Shown: positions 8,977 to 16,562, numbered from the stretch's first letter. The stretch: 19,165 bases of DNA from Bacteroidales bacterium (GCA_016281475.1 JAEEIS010000233.1:1-19165); one strand, 5' to 3'. Notes: generated by a model not told the origin, from the letters alone. Translations and numbers: made by a program.

Positions 8977-10440
8977 TCATTTCTTCACTTGCGGGTCGGA
9001 GGTGAAGCCGATGCCGAGTTTCTTGAATATCTTGCGGTCTACTTCGCTGAGCATGACGGTGACATGTACCTGACAGCCGTTGAGCTGAGGCAACGTCTGC
9101 AGGGTGGCACGGCATTTCTCGTCGTTGAGGCTGAGCATCGAAAGGGCCACCAACACCTCGTCGGTGTGCAGGCGTGGATTATGACCGTGCAGCAGTTGGG
9201 TCTTGGTGCGCTGGATAGGCTCGATATACGACTGCGGTATCAGTTTCACACTGTGGTCAATGCCAGCCAGATGTTTGGTGGCGTTCAGCAGTAAGGCAGC
9301 ACATGGGCCCAGCAAATCGCTCGTATGCCCAGTGATGATAGTGCCGTCGGCCAACTCGATAGCAGCGGCATGTGCACCTTCCTTTTCCTTGCGCTCGCGA
9401 GCAGCGACAGTGGTACGACGATCATCGGTGGTAATCTTCATCTGCTTCATCAGCAGGCGGATGCGGTTCACCTCGTCCTCCGACTTCTTGCCCTCGACAA
9501 ACTCACACAAGGCCGTATAGTAACGACGTATTATCTCATCCTTTGATGCCTGACAGCACACCTCATCATCACAGATGCAGAAGCCCGCCATATTCACCCC
9601 CATGTCAGTGGGCGACTTGTAGGGACTCTCGCCATAGATGCCCTCGAAAATGGCATTCAGCACGGGGAAAATCTCAATGTCGCGGTTATAGTTGACCGTG
9701 GTCTTGCCGTATGCCTCCAGGTGGAACGGGTCAATCATATTCACGTCGTTCAAGTCGGCCGTGGCAGCCTCGTAGGCAACATTGACGGGGTGCTTGAGCG
9801 GGATGCTCCAAATGGGGAAAGTCTCAAACTTGGCATAGCCCGCCTTGATGCCGCGCTGGTTCTCCTGATAGAGCTGGCTGAGGCATACCGCCATCTTTCC
9901 ACTGCCGGGACCTGGGGCGGTAATAACCACTAGTGGACGGGTAGTCCTGACATACTCGTTCTTGCCAAACCCCTCGTCGGAGCAGATGAGGTCGACATTG
10001 GTGGGGTAGCCTTCGATAATATAATGGTAGTAAACATTGATACCCAGACGTTCCAACCGCTCGCGGAAAGCCTTGGCACTCGCCTGCCCGTTGTACTGGG
10101 TGATGACCACCGAGCTGACCATCAGCCCCCTGTTCATAAACTCGCCACGCAAGCGCAGCACGTCCACATCGTAGGTGATGCCCAAGTCGCCACGCACCTT
10201 ATTTTTCTCAATGTCGCGTGCGCTGATGGCAATGACAATCTCCGCGTCGTCGCGCAGCTGCATCAGCATCTTCAACTTGCTGTCGGGTTCAAAACCTGGG
10301 AGGACACGACTAGCGTGGTAGTCGTCGAAAAGCTTACCGCCAAATTCTAGATAAAGTTTGTTGCCAAATTGCGAAATTCGCTCTTTGATGTGTTCTGACT
10401 GTATCCGCAGATACTTCTCATTATCAAATCCGTGTTTCAT
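8977..10440 (-). CDS. DUF1846 (UPF0371) family protein
   Basis: This matches the conserved but biochemically little-defined DUF1846 family. Recognisable family segments include the N-terminal MKHGFDNEKYLRIQSEHI, the stretch ISARDIEKNKVRGDLGITYD, the P-loop-like TAPGPGSGKMAVCLSQLY in the middle, and KTTVNYNRDIEIFPVL. The 487-residue length is normal for the family. The frame is open three codons further up to an ATG at 10449, but family members begin with an MKxGFDNEKY-like sequence, so the start at 10440 is preferred. The glycine-rich GPGSGK loop suggests nucleotide or phosphate binding, which is inference. It faces panB across an inverted repeat and appears to have its own promoter at about 10475-10482. 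Confidence 0.9.
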   Translation of the reverse strand: MKHGFDNEKYLRIQSEHIKERISQFGNKLYLEFGGKLFDDYHASRVLPGFEPDSKLKMLMQLRDDAEIVIAISARDIEKNKVRGDLGITYDVDVLRLRGEFMNRGLMVSSVVITQYNGQASAKAFRERLERLGINVYYHYIIEGYPTNVDLICSDEGFGKNEYVRTTRPLVVITAPGPGSGKMAVCLSQLYQENQRGIKAGYAKFETFPIWSIPLKHPVNVAYEAATADLNDVNMIDPFHLEAYGKTTVNYNRDIEIFPVLNAIFEGIYGESPYKSPTDMGVNMAGFCICDDEVCCQASKDEIIRRYYTALCEFVEGKKSEDEVNRIRLLMKQMKITTDDRRTTVAARERKEKEGAHAAAIELADGTIITGHTSDLLGPCAALLLNATKHLAGIDHSVKLIPQSYIEPIQRTKTQLLHGHNPRLHTDEVLVALSMLSLNDEKCRATLQTLPQLNGCQVHVTVMLSEVDRKIFKKLGIGFTSDPQVKK

Positions 10441-10474
10441 ATTCCTCATGTGTTGGAGAACAAAATACGGGGTT

Positions 10475-10482
10475 CAAAAATA
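10475..10482 (-). promoter_or_regulatory. Probable promoter of the DUF1846 gene, -7 box TATTTTTG
   Basis: On the minus strand TATTTTTG fits TAnnTTTG, 34 nt before the chosen start codon. The -33 element is poor, so the call rests on the -7 box, its position, and the terminator just upstream that separates this gene from the peptidase gene. Confidence 0.5.
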
Positions 10483-10499
10483 CAACTTTTTTTTAAAAC

Positions 10500-10539
10500 G
10501 AAAGACTTTTTTTTGCATTTGTGCGAAAAAAAGTCTTTC
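10500..10539 (-). terminator. Long hairpin terminator after the M1 peptidase gene
   Basis: GAAAGACTTTTTTTTGCA at 10500-10517 pairs with 10522-10539 around a TTTG loop: 18 bp including one T-G wobble. On the minus strand it begins 23 nt after the peptidase stop codon and is followed by TTTTAAAAAAAA. The stem contains an internal A/T tract of seven to eight pairs, which is unusual. Confidence 0.8.
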
Positions 10540-10561
10540 TAACAGTATGCACCTGATGGAG

Positions 10562-12886
10562 CTATTGCACGACAAGTTTCTGCGTACAAACACCTTCCGA
10601 CGTTGTATAGGCAACAAAATAAAGCCCAGCGGGGAGCGATGCCGTAGAGAGTGTGATATGCTGTCCATTCATCGCCTGACGGCACACCTCGCGACCCGTG
10701 GCATCCAATATGCGCAATTCGCCCTTGCCCGCCACACCTTGCAGACGCACCTCCGTCGAGCCATGAGCAGGATTGGGCGACAACGAGAGCGTAGCACCGA
10801 CTGGGTCGATAATCAAGCCATCTTCATCAATATTCAGTAATGCGGTATCGACCACAGCAAGAATATACTCACCTATCTGTATCCCCGAGTTTTCCATGTA
10901 ATATGTTGTACCTACAGACTCCATGTTCCGTCCTATAGTGGCACTCTTTCGCATCTTCCAGGGATTGGAAGCATCCTTGCGAAAGAAAAGTCGGATGGAA
11001 TCGTGACAGGCGATTCCTGTGTAGAAGTCACCATCATGTACCCAAAAGCTGTTTCCAAAATAAAACCGTGAAGTAGTAGTTAGATCCTGAGCCTTTGTGC
11101 CGTTGACAATCCATCGGCGGCTGCTCCAACGCTTTATGCCGGCGGGCAACGGGTCATCCGAGTCGCCAAACTGTAGTGTCACTTTCAGTCGTGTAGGGAT
11201 AGTAACATGGGTAGGATAAAACTCTATATTCACTGCTGCATCAGGCGTCAATCCTGTTGTGTCTATGACCATATCGTCGGTGATATTGGCAGCAGCTGTT
11301 ACGCTGTTATAGTCCACAATAGCGTAATCTGGCACGAACGGCAACTGAAACTGCCCTTGAGAATAATGACCATGGCTGACCACGTCGCGCGTAATACTAT
11401 CGCCCACGTTAGAAAAGAAAGTCACTGGCACACGGGCAAGAGTATTGTATTCAGATGCGCCCCACAGCAGCTGGCTCAGCCACACGGTTGTTGTACCGTC
11501 AATAGTCCGCAACGAGTCAACATGATAGCTAGCAAACCCAGGCGAAAAGATATGGAAGTCATAGAACCCTGTCAAGTCTACACCACTGTATAGACTCATT
11601 GAGTCGCGCAACTGGTAGCTATCCATATTGGTATAGGCATTGCGGTCGAAAAGCGTCCGTATCATGCCAAAGAACACCGAATCGCCCAGCAAGTGCCTCA
11701 ACTCGTGAAATACCATTGCCCCTTTGTAATAGGTACTAGACATGAAGGAATATTGGTTCGGCATACCGCACAGCGGGTGGAAGCCATCTTCGTCCTTGGG
11801 ATTCTGGGACAATATCTTCAGTTTGTGATACGATGCCGGCGAATATCGGTCATAGGTCTTGCCCACCACTATCTGGTCGGCAAACGTCGCACCTCCTTCA
11901 TTAAACCACAGGTCGCGCAGATTGTCGCATGTCACCACATTGCCGAACCACTGGTGCGCAAACTCGTGGTCGACAAGATAGTACATCCTATTGTATCGAG
12001 TTGATACATCGGTGCGGACACAAATGTTGTTTACATGCTCCATGCCTGCATTTTGACCCCCTGCACTGAAACCGATGCCTCCCCAACGATAGGGACCAAA
12101 CCAACGCTCGAAACGCGACAATGTAGTGTCGAGTGAGGCGAAACATTGCGCCACATCGGCTGTATCGGCATTGAAACTCGCCACACGCAGCGGATAGATA
12201 CCATAATATCCCTCCACATCTCGCTGATAAATATAATACTGCGCCACATTCACTCCTGCCAGATAGGTCGGTATCGGATGTCGAAGGGTATAGTAGAATG
12301 TCTGACTACCATCCGTATGGCTCACGGTGCTGTCATGTTCGCCACTACACAGTGCCGTCCACCCTCGTGCCGCCGTAATGGCAAAGCTGTATGTTGCACG
12401 GTCGTACACGCTATCGCTACATGGGAACCAACTCCTCCCCATACAGAAGGGTCGTGTTAGACGATCCTCGCCAAGGTTGTAGAACTTGTCCGCATCGCAC
12501 CAAAAACCGCCGTCGCTCCCCTGCCAGCCATAACTGCCATAGCATACCTTCACCCGCAGTGTATCACCCACCCCACCCTCGACAGGTACTCGCAGCTGGT
12601 GGTTGTTGTAGCTCACTGCCGAAGTTGCGACCAACACGTCGTCCACCAGCACAGAGTCAATAGTGGCAGCCTCCAACCCGAGTGCCACCTGCTCAGTAGG
12701 TCGCAGCAGCTGCAGCGTCACCTCGCACCACCCCTGAATATGTTGTGGCTGATGATGGCCCATGTCGAGGCAAATGTTGTAATGCAACACATTTATTGTG
12801 TCGCGCTCAGTAAAATGGCTCTGCGCCATTAATACTGTGTCGCACAACATAGCGACTACTACAAGTAACAAACTATGCTTTTTCAT
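10562..12886 (-). CDS. Secreted M1-family zinc metallopeptidase with T9SS sorting domain
   Basis: This is an M1 (aminopeptidase N-like) metallopeptidase predicted to be secreted by the type IX system. The 774-residue product has a signal peptide (MKKHSLLLVVVAMLCDTVLMAQ), an N-terminal beta domain, a GAMEN-like exopeptidase motif GGQNAGMEH at 286-294, and zinc site HEFAH at 317-321 with the third ligand Glu340 in WFNEGGA. The spacing is exactly HExxH-x18-E. The last 75 residues form a Por secretion tail (LSLSPNPAHGSTEVRL, then LPAGLYFVAYTTSEGVCTQKLVVQ), which would direct the protein across the outer membrane and be cleaved. All catalytic residues are intact. It has its own promoter inside the 3' end of the upstream DUF2147 gene region and a strong terminator downstream. 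A role in peptide scavenging is inferred. Confidence 0.92.
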   Translation of the reverse strand: MKKHSLLLVVVAMLCDTVLMAQSHFTERDTINVLHYNICLDMGHHQPQHIQGWCEVTLQLLRPTEQVALGLEAATIDSVLVDDVLVATSAVSYNNHQLRVPVEGGVGDTLRVKVCYGSYGWQGSDGGFWCDADKFYNLGEDRLTRPFCMGRSWFPCSDSVYDRATYSFAITAARGWTALCSGEHDSTVSHTDGSQTFYYTLRHPIPTYLAGVNVAQYYIYQRDVEGYYGIYPLRVASFNADTADVAQCFASLDTTLSRFERWFGPYRWGGIGFSAGGQNAGMEHVNNICVRTDVSTRYNRMYYLVDHEFAHQWFGNVVTCDNLRDLWFNEGGATFADQIVVGKTYDRYSPASYHKLKILSQNPKDEDGFHPLCGMPNQYSFMSSTYYKGAMVFHELRHLLGDSVFFGMIRTLFDRNAYTNMDSYQLRDSMSLYSGVDLTGFYDFHIFSPGFASYHVDSLRTIDGTTTVWLSQLLWGASEYNTLARVPVTFFSNVGDSITRDVVSHGHYSQGQFQLPFVPDYAIVDYNSVTAAANITDDMVIDTTGLTPDAAVNIEFYPTHVTIPTRLKVTLQFGDSDDPLPAGIKRWSSRRWIVNGTKAQDLTTTSRFYFGNSFWVHDGDFYTGIACHDSIRLFFRKDASNPWKMRKSATIGRNMESVGTTYYMENSGIQIGEYILAVVDTALLNIDEDGLIIDPVGATLSLSPNPAHGSTEVRLQGVAGKGELRILDATGREVCRQAMNGQHITLSTASLPAGLYFVAYTTSEGVCTQKLVVQ

Positions 12887-12929
12887 AATTGCGCTTATTA
12901 GTGATTGATTGAATTGTTTAAGAGAGCAG

Positions 12930-12958
12930 CAAAATTAATGATTACAACTTTATCCAAT
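12930..12958 (-). promoter_or_regulatory. Promoter of the M1 peptidase gene (TTG, 18 nt, TAATTTTG)
   Basis: On the minus strand TAATTTTG at 12937-12930 matches TAnnTTTG, with a TTG at 12958-12956 and an 18-nt spacer. It is 43 nt before the peptidase ATG. The -33 part overlaps the last codons of the DUF2147 gene, so the two genes are probably transcribed separately. Confidence 0.65.
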
Positions 12959-13403
12959 AGATGGTCTCACCTATCCCCAACACTGACCCCCTGAGCTTCA
13001 GACGCCCATCGGGTTCAAACTCACAAGTACAGTGGGCTTTAATCCCTCTTGTGGGGTCATAGATGCGTCCTCCGTCCCAACGCTGTTTCTTGGCATTGTA
13101 TCTCAAGGCGCGAAGGATGACTACTTTGTTGCAAGGCACAGTGCGTAGGCTCTTGTCGGGGTTCTTCTCATCCACACGCAGCTTGCCAGTCTTCTTGTCG
13201 AGGCTGTCCTGCAAATAGATGCACTGCGCCTCATAACTACCGTCGGCAGTCTTATACACACGCACCTTCGACACCTCGCCGTCATGATTCACCTTGTAGA
13301 CACCCACAATGGCATCGGAATTCTCATTCTTGCTGTTCTGGGCCTGCAACGGCATTGCCACCAGACCTAACAATAAAATACTGAAAACAAAAATCTTCTT
13401 CAT
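12942..13403 (-). CDS. DUF2147 family exported protein
   Basis: This is a small exported protein of the DUF2147 family, whose function is not established. The 153-residue product has a signal peptide (MKKIFVFSILLLGLVAMPLQAQ). The mature part begins with DAIVGVYKVNHDGEVSKVRV, followed by KVVILRALRYNAKKQRWDGGRIYDPTRGIKAHC and a C-terminal LKLRGSVLGIGETIYWIK. The W-GGxIYDP-GK/I pattern and the terminal LRGxxxG...W strand are typical of the family and suggest a small beta-barrel fold. Start and length agree with relatives. It has a promoter lying inside an inverted heptad element just upstream. Confidence 0.88.
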   Translation of the reverse strand: MKKIFVFSILLLGLVAMPLQAQNSKNENSDAIVGVYKVNHDGEVSKVRVYKTADGSYEAQCIYLQDSLDKKTGKLRVDEKNPDKSLRTVPCNKVVILRALRYNAKKQRWDGGRIYDPTRGIKAHCTCEFEPDGRLKLRGSVLGIGETIYWIKL

Positions 13404-13425
13404 AATACACTAATAAGTATAAAAG

Positions 13426-13487
13426 ATTGAGAATTGAAAATTGACAAACGTAAAAGCCGAATTCTCAATTTTCAACTCTCAATTCCA
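13426..13487. repeat. Inverted heptad element with a promoter in its loop
   Basis: The left arm ATTGAGAATTGAAAATTG (13426-13443) matches the reverse complement of 13466-13483 at 17 of 18 positions, with a 22-nt loop. Both arms are made of 7-bp units (ATTGAGA, ATTGAAA, ATTGACA; TTCTCAA, TTTTCAA, CTCTCAA). It resembles the perfect inverted repeat at 8912-8960 but has a different loop. Confidence 0.8.
13445..13475 (-). promoter_or_regulatory. Promoter of the DUF2147 gene (TTG, 20 nt, TACGTTTG)
   Basis: On the minus strand TACGTTTG at 13452-13445 fits TAnnTTTG, with TTG at 13475-13473 and a 20-nt spacer. It is 41 nt before the ATG. The -7 box lies in the loop of the inverted heptad element and the -33 TTG is supplied by one of its repeat units. 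Confidence 0.65.
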
Positions 13488-13540
13488 AATTAATAACGCT
13501 CTAGTACAAAGAATGACTGATTCTTGCAAACCATTCTCAT

Positions 13541-13720
13541 TGTCGCGTCTCTCCGAGACGCTGTGTAGTAGGGCTAACCTTGACCCCACACTGCACTCCC
13601 TCTGGTCGCTTGCATGGAGTTTCTTCGAGACGTTGCTGCATCTCGGCATAAATCGAACAAGTTCGGCTCTGCTCTCGACTTCCGCAACGTTATTGAGATT
13701 CAGCCTCTCCGAGGCTATCG
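13541..13720. repeat. Hairpin-rich non-coding element between the DUF2147 gene and floA
   Basis: The element is bracketed by two related hairpins with the same TCC loop: GCGTCTC-TCC-GAGACGC at 13545-13561 and AGCCTC-TCC-GAGGCT at 13702-13716, sharing the core CTCTCCGAG. Between them lie further dyads: ACTCC/GGAGT (13595-13620), ACGTTGC/GCAACGT (about 13630-13690) and CGAACAAGTTCG (about 13654-13665). It is more GC-rich than a normal spacer yet carries no gene-like reading frame. It could be a dispersed REP/MITE-type repeat or a structured RNA; which, I cannot tell from one copy. Confidence 0.55.
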
Positions 13721-13756
13721 AAAATCAGTCCTATACCAAACTAGAGCCATTAATAA

Positions 13757-14752
13757 TTATTTCTGCTCCAGACTCTTGGGCTGCACAGGCTTCACCCCGG
13801 CAGGCTTGGCAATGCTCTCGCGCATGTCGGTGTCCGCCTGAATGTTCTTCATGCGATAGTAGTCCATGATGCCGAGGTTGCCGCAGCGGAACGCGTCGGC
13901 CATAGCCTTGGGTACCTCTGCCTCCGCCTCGATAACCTTGGCGCGAGCCTCTTGCGACTTCGCCTTCATCTCCTGTTCCTGAGCCACAGCCATAGCACGG
14001 CGTTCCTCAGCCTTGGCCTGGGCAATGTTCTTATCGGCATTGGCCTGATCCATCTGCAACTGGGCACCGATGTTCTTACCTACGTCGATGTCGGCAATAT
14101 CGATGGAAAGAATTTCGAATGCCGTGCCGCTATCCAAGCCCTTGGTCAGCACCAGCTTCGAAATGCTGTCGGGATTCTCCAGCACCTCCTTGTGGGTGAT
14201 GGCCGAACCAATCGAACTCACAATACCCTCACCCACACGGGCCAGGATAGTCTCTTCGCCAGCACCTCCCACCAACTGCTTGATGTTCGTACGCACGGTG
14301 ACACGCGCCTTGGCTATCAGCTGGATACCATCCTTGGCAACGGCTGCCACCGGCGGCGTGTCGATAACCTTGGGGTTGACCGAGGTGTGCACGGCCTTCA
14401 GCACGTCGCGTCCCGCCAAGTCGATGGCGGTGGCAGTGCGGAAGTCGAGATTCATGTTAGCCTTGTTGGCGGAGATTAGGGCCTGCACCACGCTGCCCAC
14501 GTTGCCGCCAGCCAAGTAGTGCGCCTCCAACTCGTTCTGAGTCAACTTCAAACCCGCTTTGGTAGCATTAATCATGTTGTTCACAATGACGCTTGGCGGC
14601 ACCTTACGGAAACGCATAAACATCAGCTGTATCAGCGAGCAATGCACGCCCGACACCAGTGCCTGGAACCACAGTCCAACAGGCACCAGATAAAGAAACA
14701 AAACCAGTGCTATAAATATCAGCACACAAATGACGATTGATGTAATTGGCAT
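13757..14752 (-). CDS. floA: Flotillin-like protein FloA
   Basis: FloA is a flotillin-like membrane protein that organises functional membrane microdomains. The 331-residue product equals the usual length of the family (UPF0365/YqfA). A hydrophobic N-terminus ([24 protein letters not shown]) forms the membrane hairpin. A PHB-type domain follows, with [20 protein letters not shown] and [20 protein letters not shown], then a long Ala/Glu/Lys-rich coiled coil ([20 protein letters not shown] and flanks) for oligomerisation, and a short C-terminal tail. It is downstream of nfeD with a 37-nt spacer, the arrangement common for these paired genes, and probably uses the same promoter. Confidence 0.95.
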   Translation of the reverse strand: MPITSIVICVLIFIALVLFLYLVPVGLWFQALVSGVHCSLIQLMFMRFRKVPPSVIVNNMINATKAGLKLTQNELEAHYLAGGNVGSVVQALISANKANMNLDFRTATAIDLAGRDVLKAVHTSVNPKVIDTPPVAAVAKDGIQLIAKARVTVRTNIKQLVGGAGEETILARVGEGIVSSIGSAITHKEVLENPDSISKLVLTKGLDSGTAFEILSIDIADIDVGKNIGAQLQMDQANADKNIAQAKAEERRAMAVAQEQEMKAKSQEARAKVIEAEAEVPKAMADAFRCGNLGIMDYYRMKNIQADTDMRESIAKPAGVKPVQPKSLEQK

Positions 14753-14759
14753 AATTATG

Positions 14760-14794
14760 AATTAAAAATTAAAAAATAAAAAATAAAAATTACA
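14760..14794. repeat. A/T-only heptad repeat between nfeD and floA
   Basis: Five 7-bp units (AATTAAA, AATTAAA, AAATAAA, AAATAAA, AATTACA) fill the nfeD-floA spacer and overlap the nfeD stop codon at 14790-14792. They have the same period as the RTTGAAA arrays but with G largely replaced by A. Confidence 0.6.
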
Positions 14795-15278
14795 ATTCAA
14801 ACCGCTTATCCTCCACCTCGCACACGTCGATGCGGTAGCCCTCCACCGCCACCACCTCTATGGGGCGGTCGGGGTCGATAAACTTATTGATGGCGTGCAC
14901 CTCCACCAGCTGCCCGTCAAACAGGGCCTTGCCCGTCGGTGCCAGTCGCGCCACCGTGGTGCCACGCGCGCCTACGGCCAGTGCCGACTCGTCAACATGG
15001 TTCACCGTGCTGTCCGACTCCTCGTTGAGACTGAAACGTTTCCACGTCTTCGCCTTCATAAAGAGAGCCAGCATCACCACCGTGATGGCCGCACAGATAA
15101 TAAGGATAACGTTGCCCACCTGCGGCCCCCAGATCAGATAGCTCTGCCACACGCCAAAACAGGTCAGCAGCAGTCCAAACGCGCCCGCGATGCCGCCAGG
15201 CAGCGCCACAATCTCAAGGGCCAGCAACAATACGCCGACCACCAAAACGATAATTAACAATGTGGGTGTCATATACAA
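14790..15278 (-). CDS. NfeD-family membrane protein
   Basis: This is a short NfeD-type protein, the usual partner of FloA-like flotillins. The 162-residue product has about three hydrophobic segments (LLIIVLVVGVLLLALEIVAL; AGAFGLLLTCFGVWQSYLIW; VILIICAAITVVMLALFM). A soluble C-terminal domain of about 65 residues follows, with the pattern VGARGTTVARLAPTGKALFDG, VEVHAINKFIDPDRPIEVV and YRIDVCEV, typical of the NfeD OB-fold. It lacks the ClpP-like protease domain of long NfeD proteins. A second in-frame ATG at 15272 is an equally possible start. A well-formed promoter lies just upstream, and floA follows in the same direction. Confidence 0.9.
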   Translation of the reverse strand: MYMTPTLLIIVLVVGVLLLALEIVALPGGIAGAFGLLLTCFGVWQSYLIWGPQVGNVILIICAAITVVMLALFMKAKTWKRFSLNEESDSTVNHVDESALAVGARGTTVARLAPTGKALFDGQLVEVHAINKFIDPDRPIEVVAVEGYRIDVCEVEDKRFEL

Positions 15279-15320
15279 TAATTATTTTTTAGTTCCAAAT
15301 TGCCATTAAAATTCAAACTG

Positions 15321-15352
15321 CAAAATTACACATTATTCTCCAAAACTCCAAA
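15321..15352 (-). promoter_or_regulatory. Promoter of nfeD-floA (TTTG, 20 nt, TAATTTTG)
   Basis: On the minus strand TTTG at 15352-15349 and TAATTTTG at 15328-15321 are separated by exactly 20 nt, an essentially complete match to the Bacteroidetes promoter. The -7 box is 42 nt before the nfeD ATG. No separate promoter was seen before floA. Confidence 0.8.
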
Positions 15353-15544
15353 CGTTTCGCAAAAATATTTTCCTTCCCTCCTCCCATAGCCTACCCGGCA
15401 AACGGTCAGCATCACTCTCAATATTACAATCAAATATATTTAATAACGCGCAGATTGAAAAATTATTGCATGCACGTTCACTTTTTAATCCCCCTAAAGC
15501 AAACCACAGACATAAACCTAATGCCACTGAAATAATATGCGTTT

Positions 15545-15562
15545 TTTCGGTTATAACCGAAA
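15545..15562. promoter_or_regulatory. 18-bp perfect palindrome
   Basis: TTTCGGTTATAACCGAAA is a complete 18-bp palindrome. It is of operator size and symmetry for a dimeric DNA-binding protein. No gene start is close, so its target is unclear. Confidence 0.5.
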
Positions 15563-15643
15563 TTCCAATCATTCACAGGCAAAATCTCCGACTGCACCCC
15601 AACTCAGCCCTTCCCACCCCCTACCTTACTCCCGACAAACGCC

Positions 15644-15659
15644 GTATTGTCAACAATAC
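15644..15659. promoter_or_regulatory. Dyad GTATTGT-CA-ACAATAC
   Basis: Two perfect 7-bp half-sites surround a 2-bp centre. It lies 42 bp before the 10-bp repeat array and could be a protein-binding site. There is no G+C-rich stem or T-tract to suggest a terminator. Confidence 0.45.
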
Positions 15660-15700
15660 TTAGAGGGTTCTTTGTCGCCCTATAAGCATTAAACAATCTG

Positions 15701-15760
15701 GCAATCGGTAAGAATCGGTAGAAATCAGTAGGAAGCCGTACGAAACGGTAGGAATCGGTA
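15701..15760 (+). repeat. Six 10-bp iteron-like tandem repeats
   Basis: Six consecutive 10-bp units share the pattern NNAATCGGTA: GCAATCGGTA, AGAATCGGTA, GAAATCAGTA, GGAAGCCGTA, CGAAACGGTA, GGAATCGGTA. Every unit ends in GTA. The period equals roughly one helical turn, so the conserved bases face the same side of the DNA. It resembles iterons or an array of protein-binding sites; no replication gene is nearby. Confidence 0.75.
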
Positions 15761-15962
15761 AGGAAAAGAAAAAAAAAGAATAATCAGATGAACTGGGTGA
15801 GGGAGGCTTTGTCTTTTTGTGGGATAGGCCGGTTGGGGTAGGAAGCCTTCTCTGTCTATTCTGCAACAATACGAAAAATCACTAATATAACCAAATGAAA
15901 TTTAACTATTCAATATACAAAATTCACCTAGTGGCAATGGAGATTACAATGGAAAAAGGGAA

Positions 15963-16270
15963 CTATTTTGTGACTGCTTTGGAGGGGCGGATGCGGTCGA
16001 CTACTACCACGTCGTCCTCGGTGTGGATGATGTAGACCCAGCGTTTGTTGTGGGAGACCATACGTAGGGCGCGGGGTGGTAGCGACGGATGTCGGCATAG
16101 CGGCTAGGGGAATAGAGGTCGGCAAAGAGGGAGAATGATTGCACCTCGGTCAACATGACATCCACATAGCGATGAGAGCCTTCGCGAGACTGCACGGTAC
16201 GAAGATACATCATCAAATCAGCCAGGTTTACTGCCGCACTCGGGCTCATCTCAACTCTGTATACTGTCAT
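15963..16270 (-). pseudogene. RelE/ParE-family toxin, broken by a one-base frameshift
   Basis: The reading frame from the ATG at 16270 begins MTVYRVEMSPSAAVNLADLM and runs through VDVMLTEVQSFSLFADLY to DIRRYHP. The frame then shifts: the family C-terminus (ALRMVSHNKRWVYIIHTEDD, then VVVVDRIRPSKAVTK and a stop at 15963-15965) continues in a different frame. The break falls in the C/G run CCCCGCGCCC near 16070-16079. The span is 308 nt; adding one base gives 309 nt, 102 codons plus stop, the size of a full toxin. RelE/ParE toxins cleave ribosome-bound mRNA or poison gyrase; which applies here is not visible. Read unshifted, it ends as an 88-residue protein with an unrelated tail. It may be a true inactivation or a sequencing/assembly error. 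Confidence 0.85.
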
Positions 16271-16463
16271 AATATTCGTCTACCATCTTGTGCAAGATTC
16301 CAAAATATTCTTCCGGCGTCATACGGCCGGGCTTGCTGACGGTGCTGCCCATTTGGGATGCCGCAACAGCGTCGGCAGCGGGACGTCCATACGCCACGAC
16401 GGATTCCTCAGCCACCGACGCAGTCTGCAAATCAGGATTGTTGGGGTTGGTATTCATTTCCAC
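16251..16463 (-). CDS. Probable antitoxin of the RelE/ParE-type toxin
   Basis: The 70-residue protein is encoded directly before the toxin and overlaps its start by 20 nt, the classic antitoxin-first arrangement that couples translation. The N-terminal half is Ala/Ser/Asn-rich and probably disordered. The C-terminal part, KPGRMTPEEYFGILHKMVDEYYDS, is a predicted amphipathic helix suited to wrap the toxin, and a similar KPxRMTxEEYF motif occurs in proteins paired with Bacteroidetes RelE/ParE toxins, from memory of the family. No obvious DNA-binding domain is visible. An alternative start is the ATG at 16457. A weak -7-like box (TCTCTTTG on the minus strand, 16490-16483) lies upstream. The frame is intact while its toxin is not. 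Confidence 0.75.
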   Translation of the reverse strand: MEMNTNPNNPDLQTASVAEESVVAYGRPAADAVAASQMGSTVSKPGRMTPEEYFGILHKMVDEYYDSIQS

Positions 16464-16530
16464 AATGGTTTAAAATATGTTGCAAAGAGACTCAATTTTT
16501 CCGACATGGCGGATTTTTGTAAAAAAATAA

Positions 16531-16562
16531 TTTGGCGGTGTGATAAATAATTTGTATCTTTG
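16531..16562 (+). promoter_or_regulatory. Promoter of the PepSY-like gene (TTTG, 20 nt, TATCTTTG)
   Basis: TTTG at 16531-16534 and TATCTTTG at 16555-16562 are separated by 20 nt, a full match to the Bacteroidetes promoter. The start codon follows 43 nt after the -7 box. Confidence 0.85.

Larger units (their letters stand above)
15353..15962. other. Non-coding stretch beside the toxin locus
   Basis: No convincing gene is present. The short open frames here (15333-15572 on minus, 15466-15663 on plus, 15660-15869 on minus) are AT-rich or translate the 10-bp repeats, and none resembles a family. What stands out is an 18-bp perfect palindrome (15545-15562), a second dyad (15644-15659), six 10-bp repeats (15701-15760), and a 10-bp direct repeat GTAGGAAGCC at 15728-15737 and 15838-15847. 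Confidence 0.65.

Noticed and set aside
13441..13869. 142-codon open frame covering the hairpin element and the end of floA
   Set aside because: It begins in the heptad repeat, runs through several hairpins and ends antisense to floA; its composition is not protein-like.
15333..15572. 79-codon minus-strand open frame
   Set aside because: AT-rich codon use unlike the neighbours, overlaps the nfeD promoter and a palindrome, and no recognisable family.
15660..15869. 69-codon minus-strand open frame over the 10-bp repeats
   Set aside because: Much of it is translation of the iteron-like array and an adjoining A-rich tract; no plausible start context.
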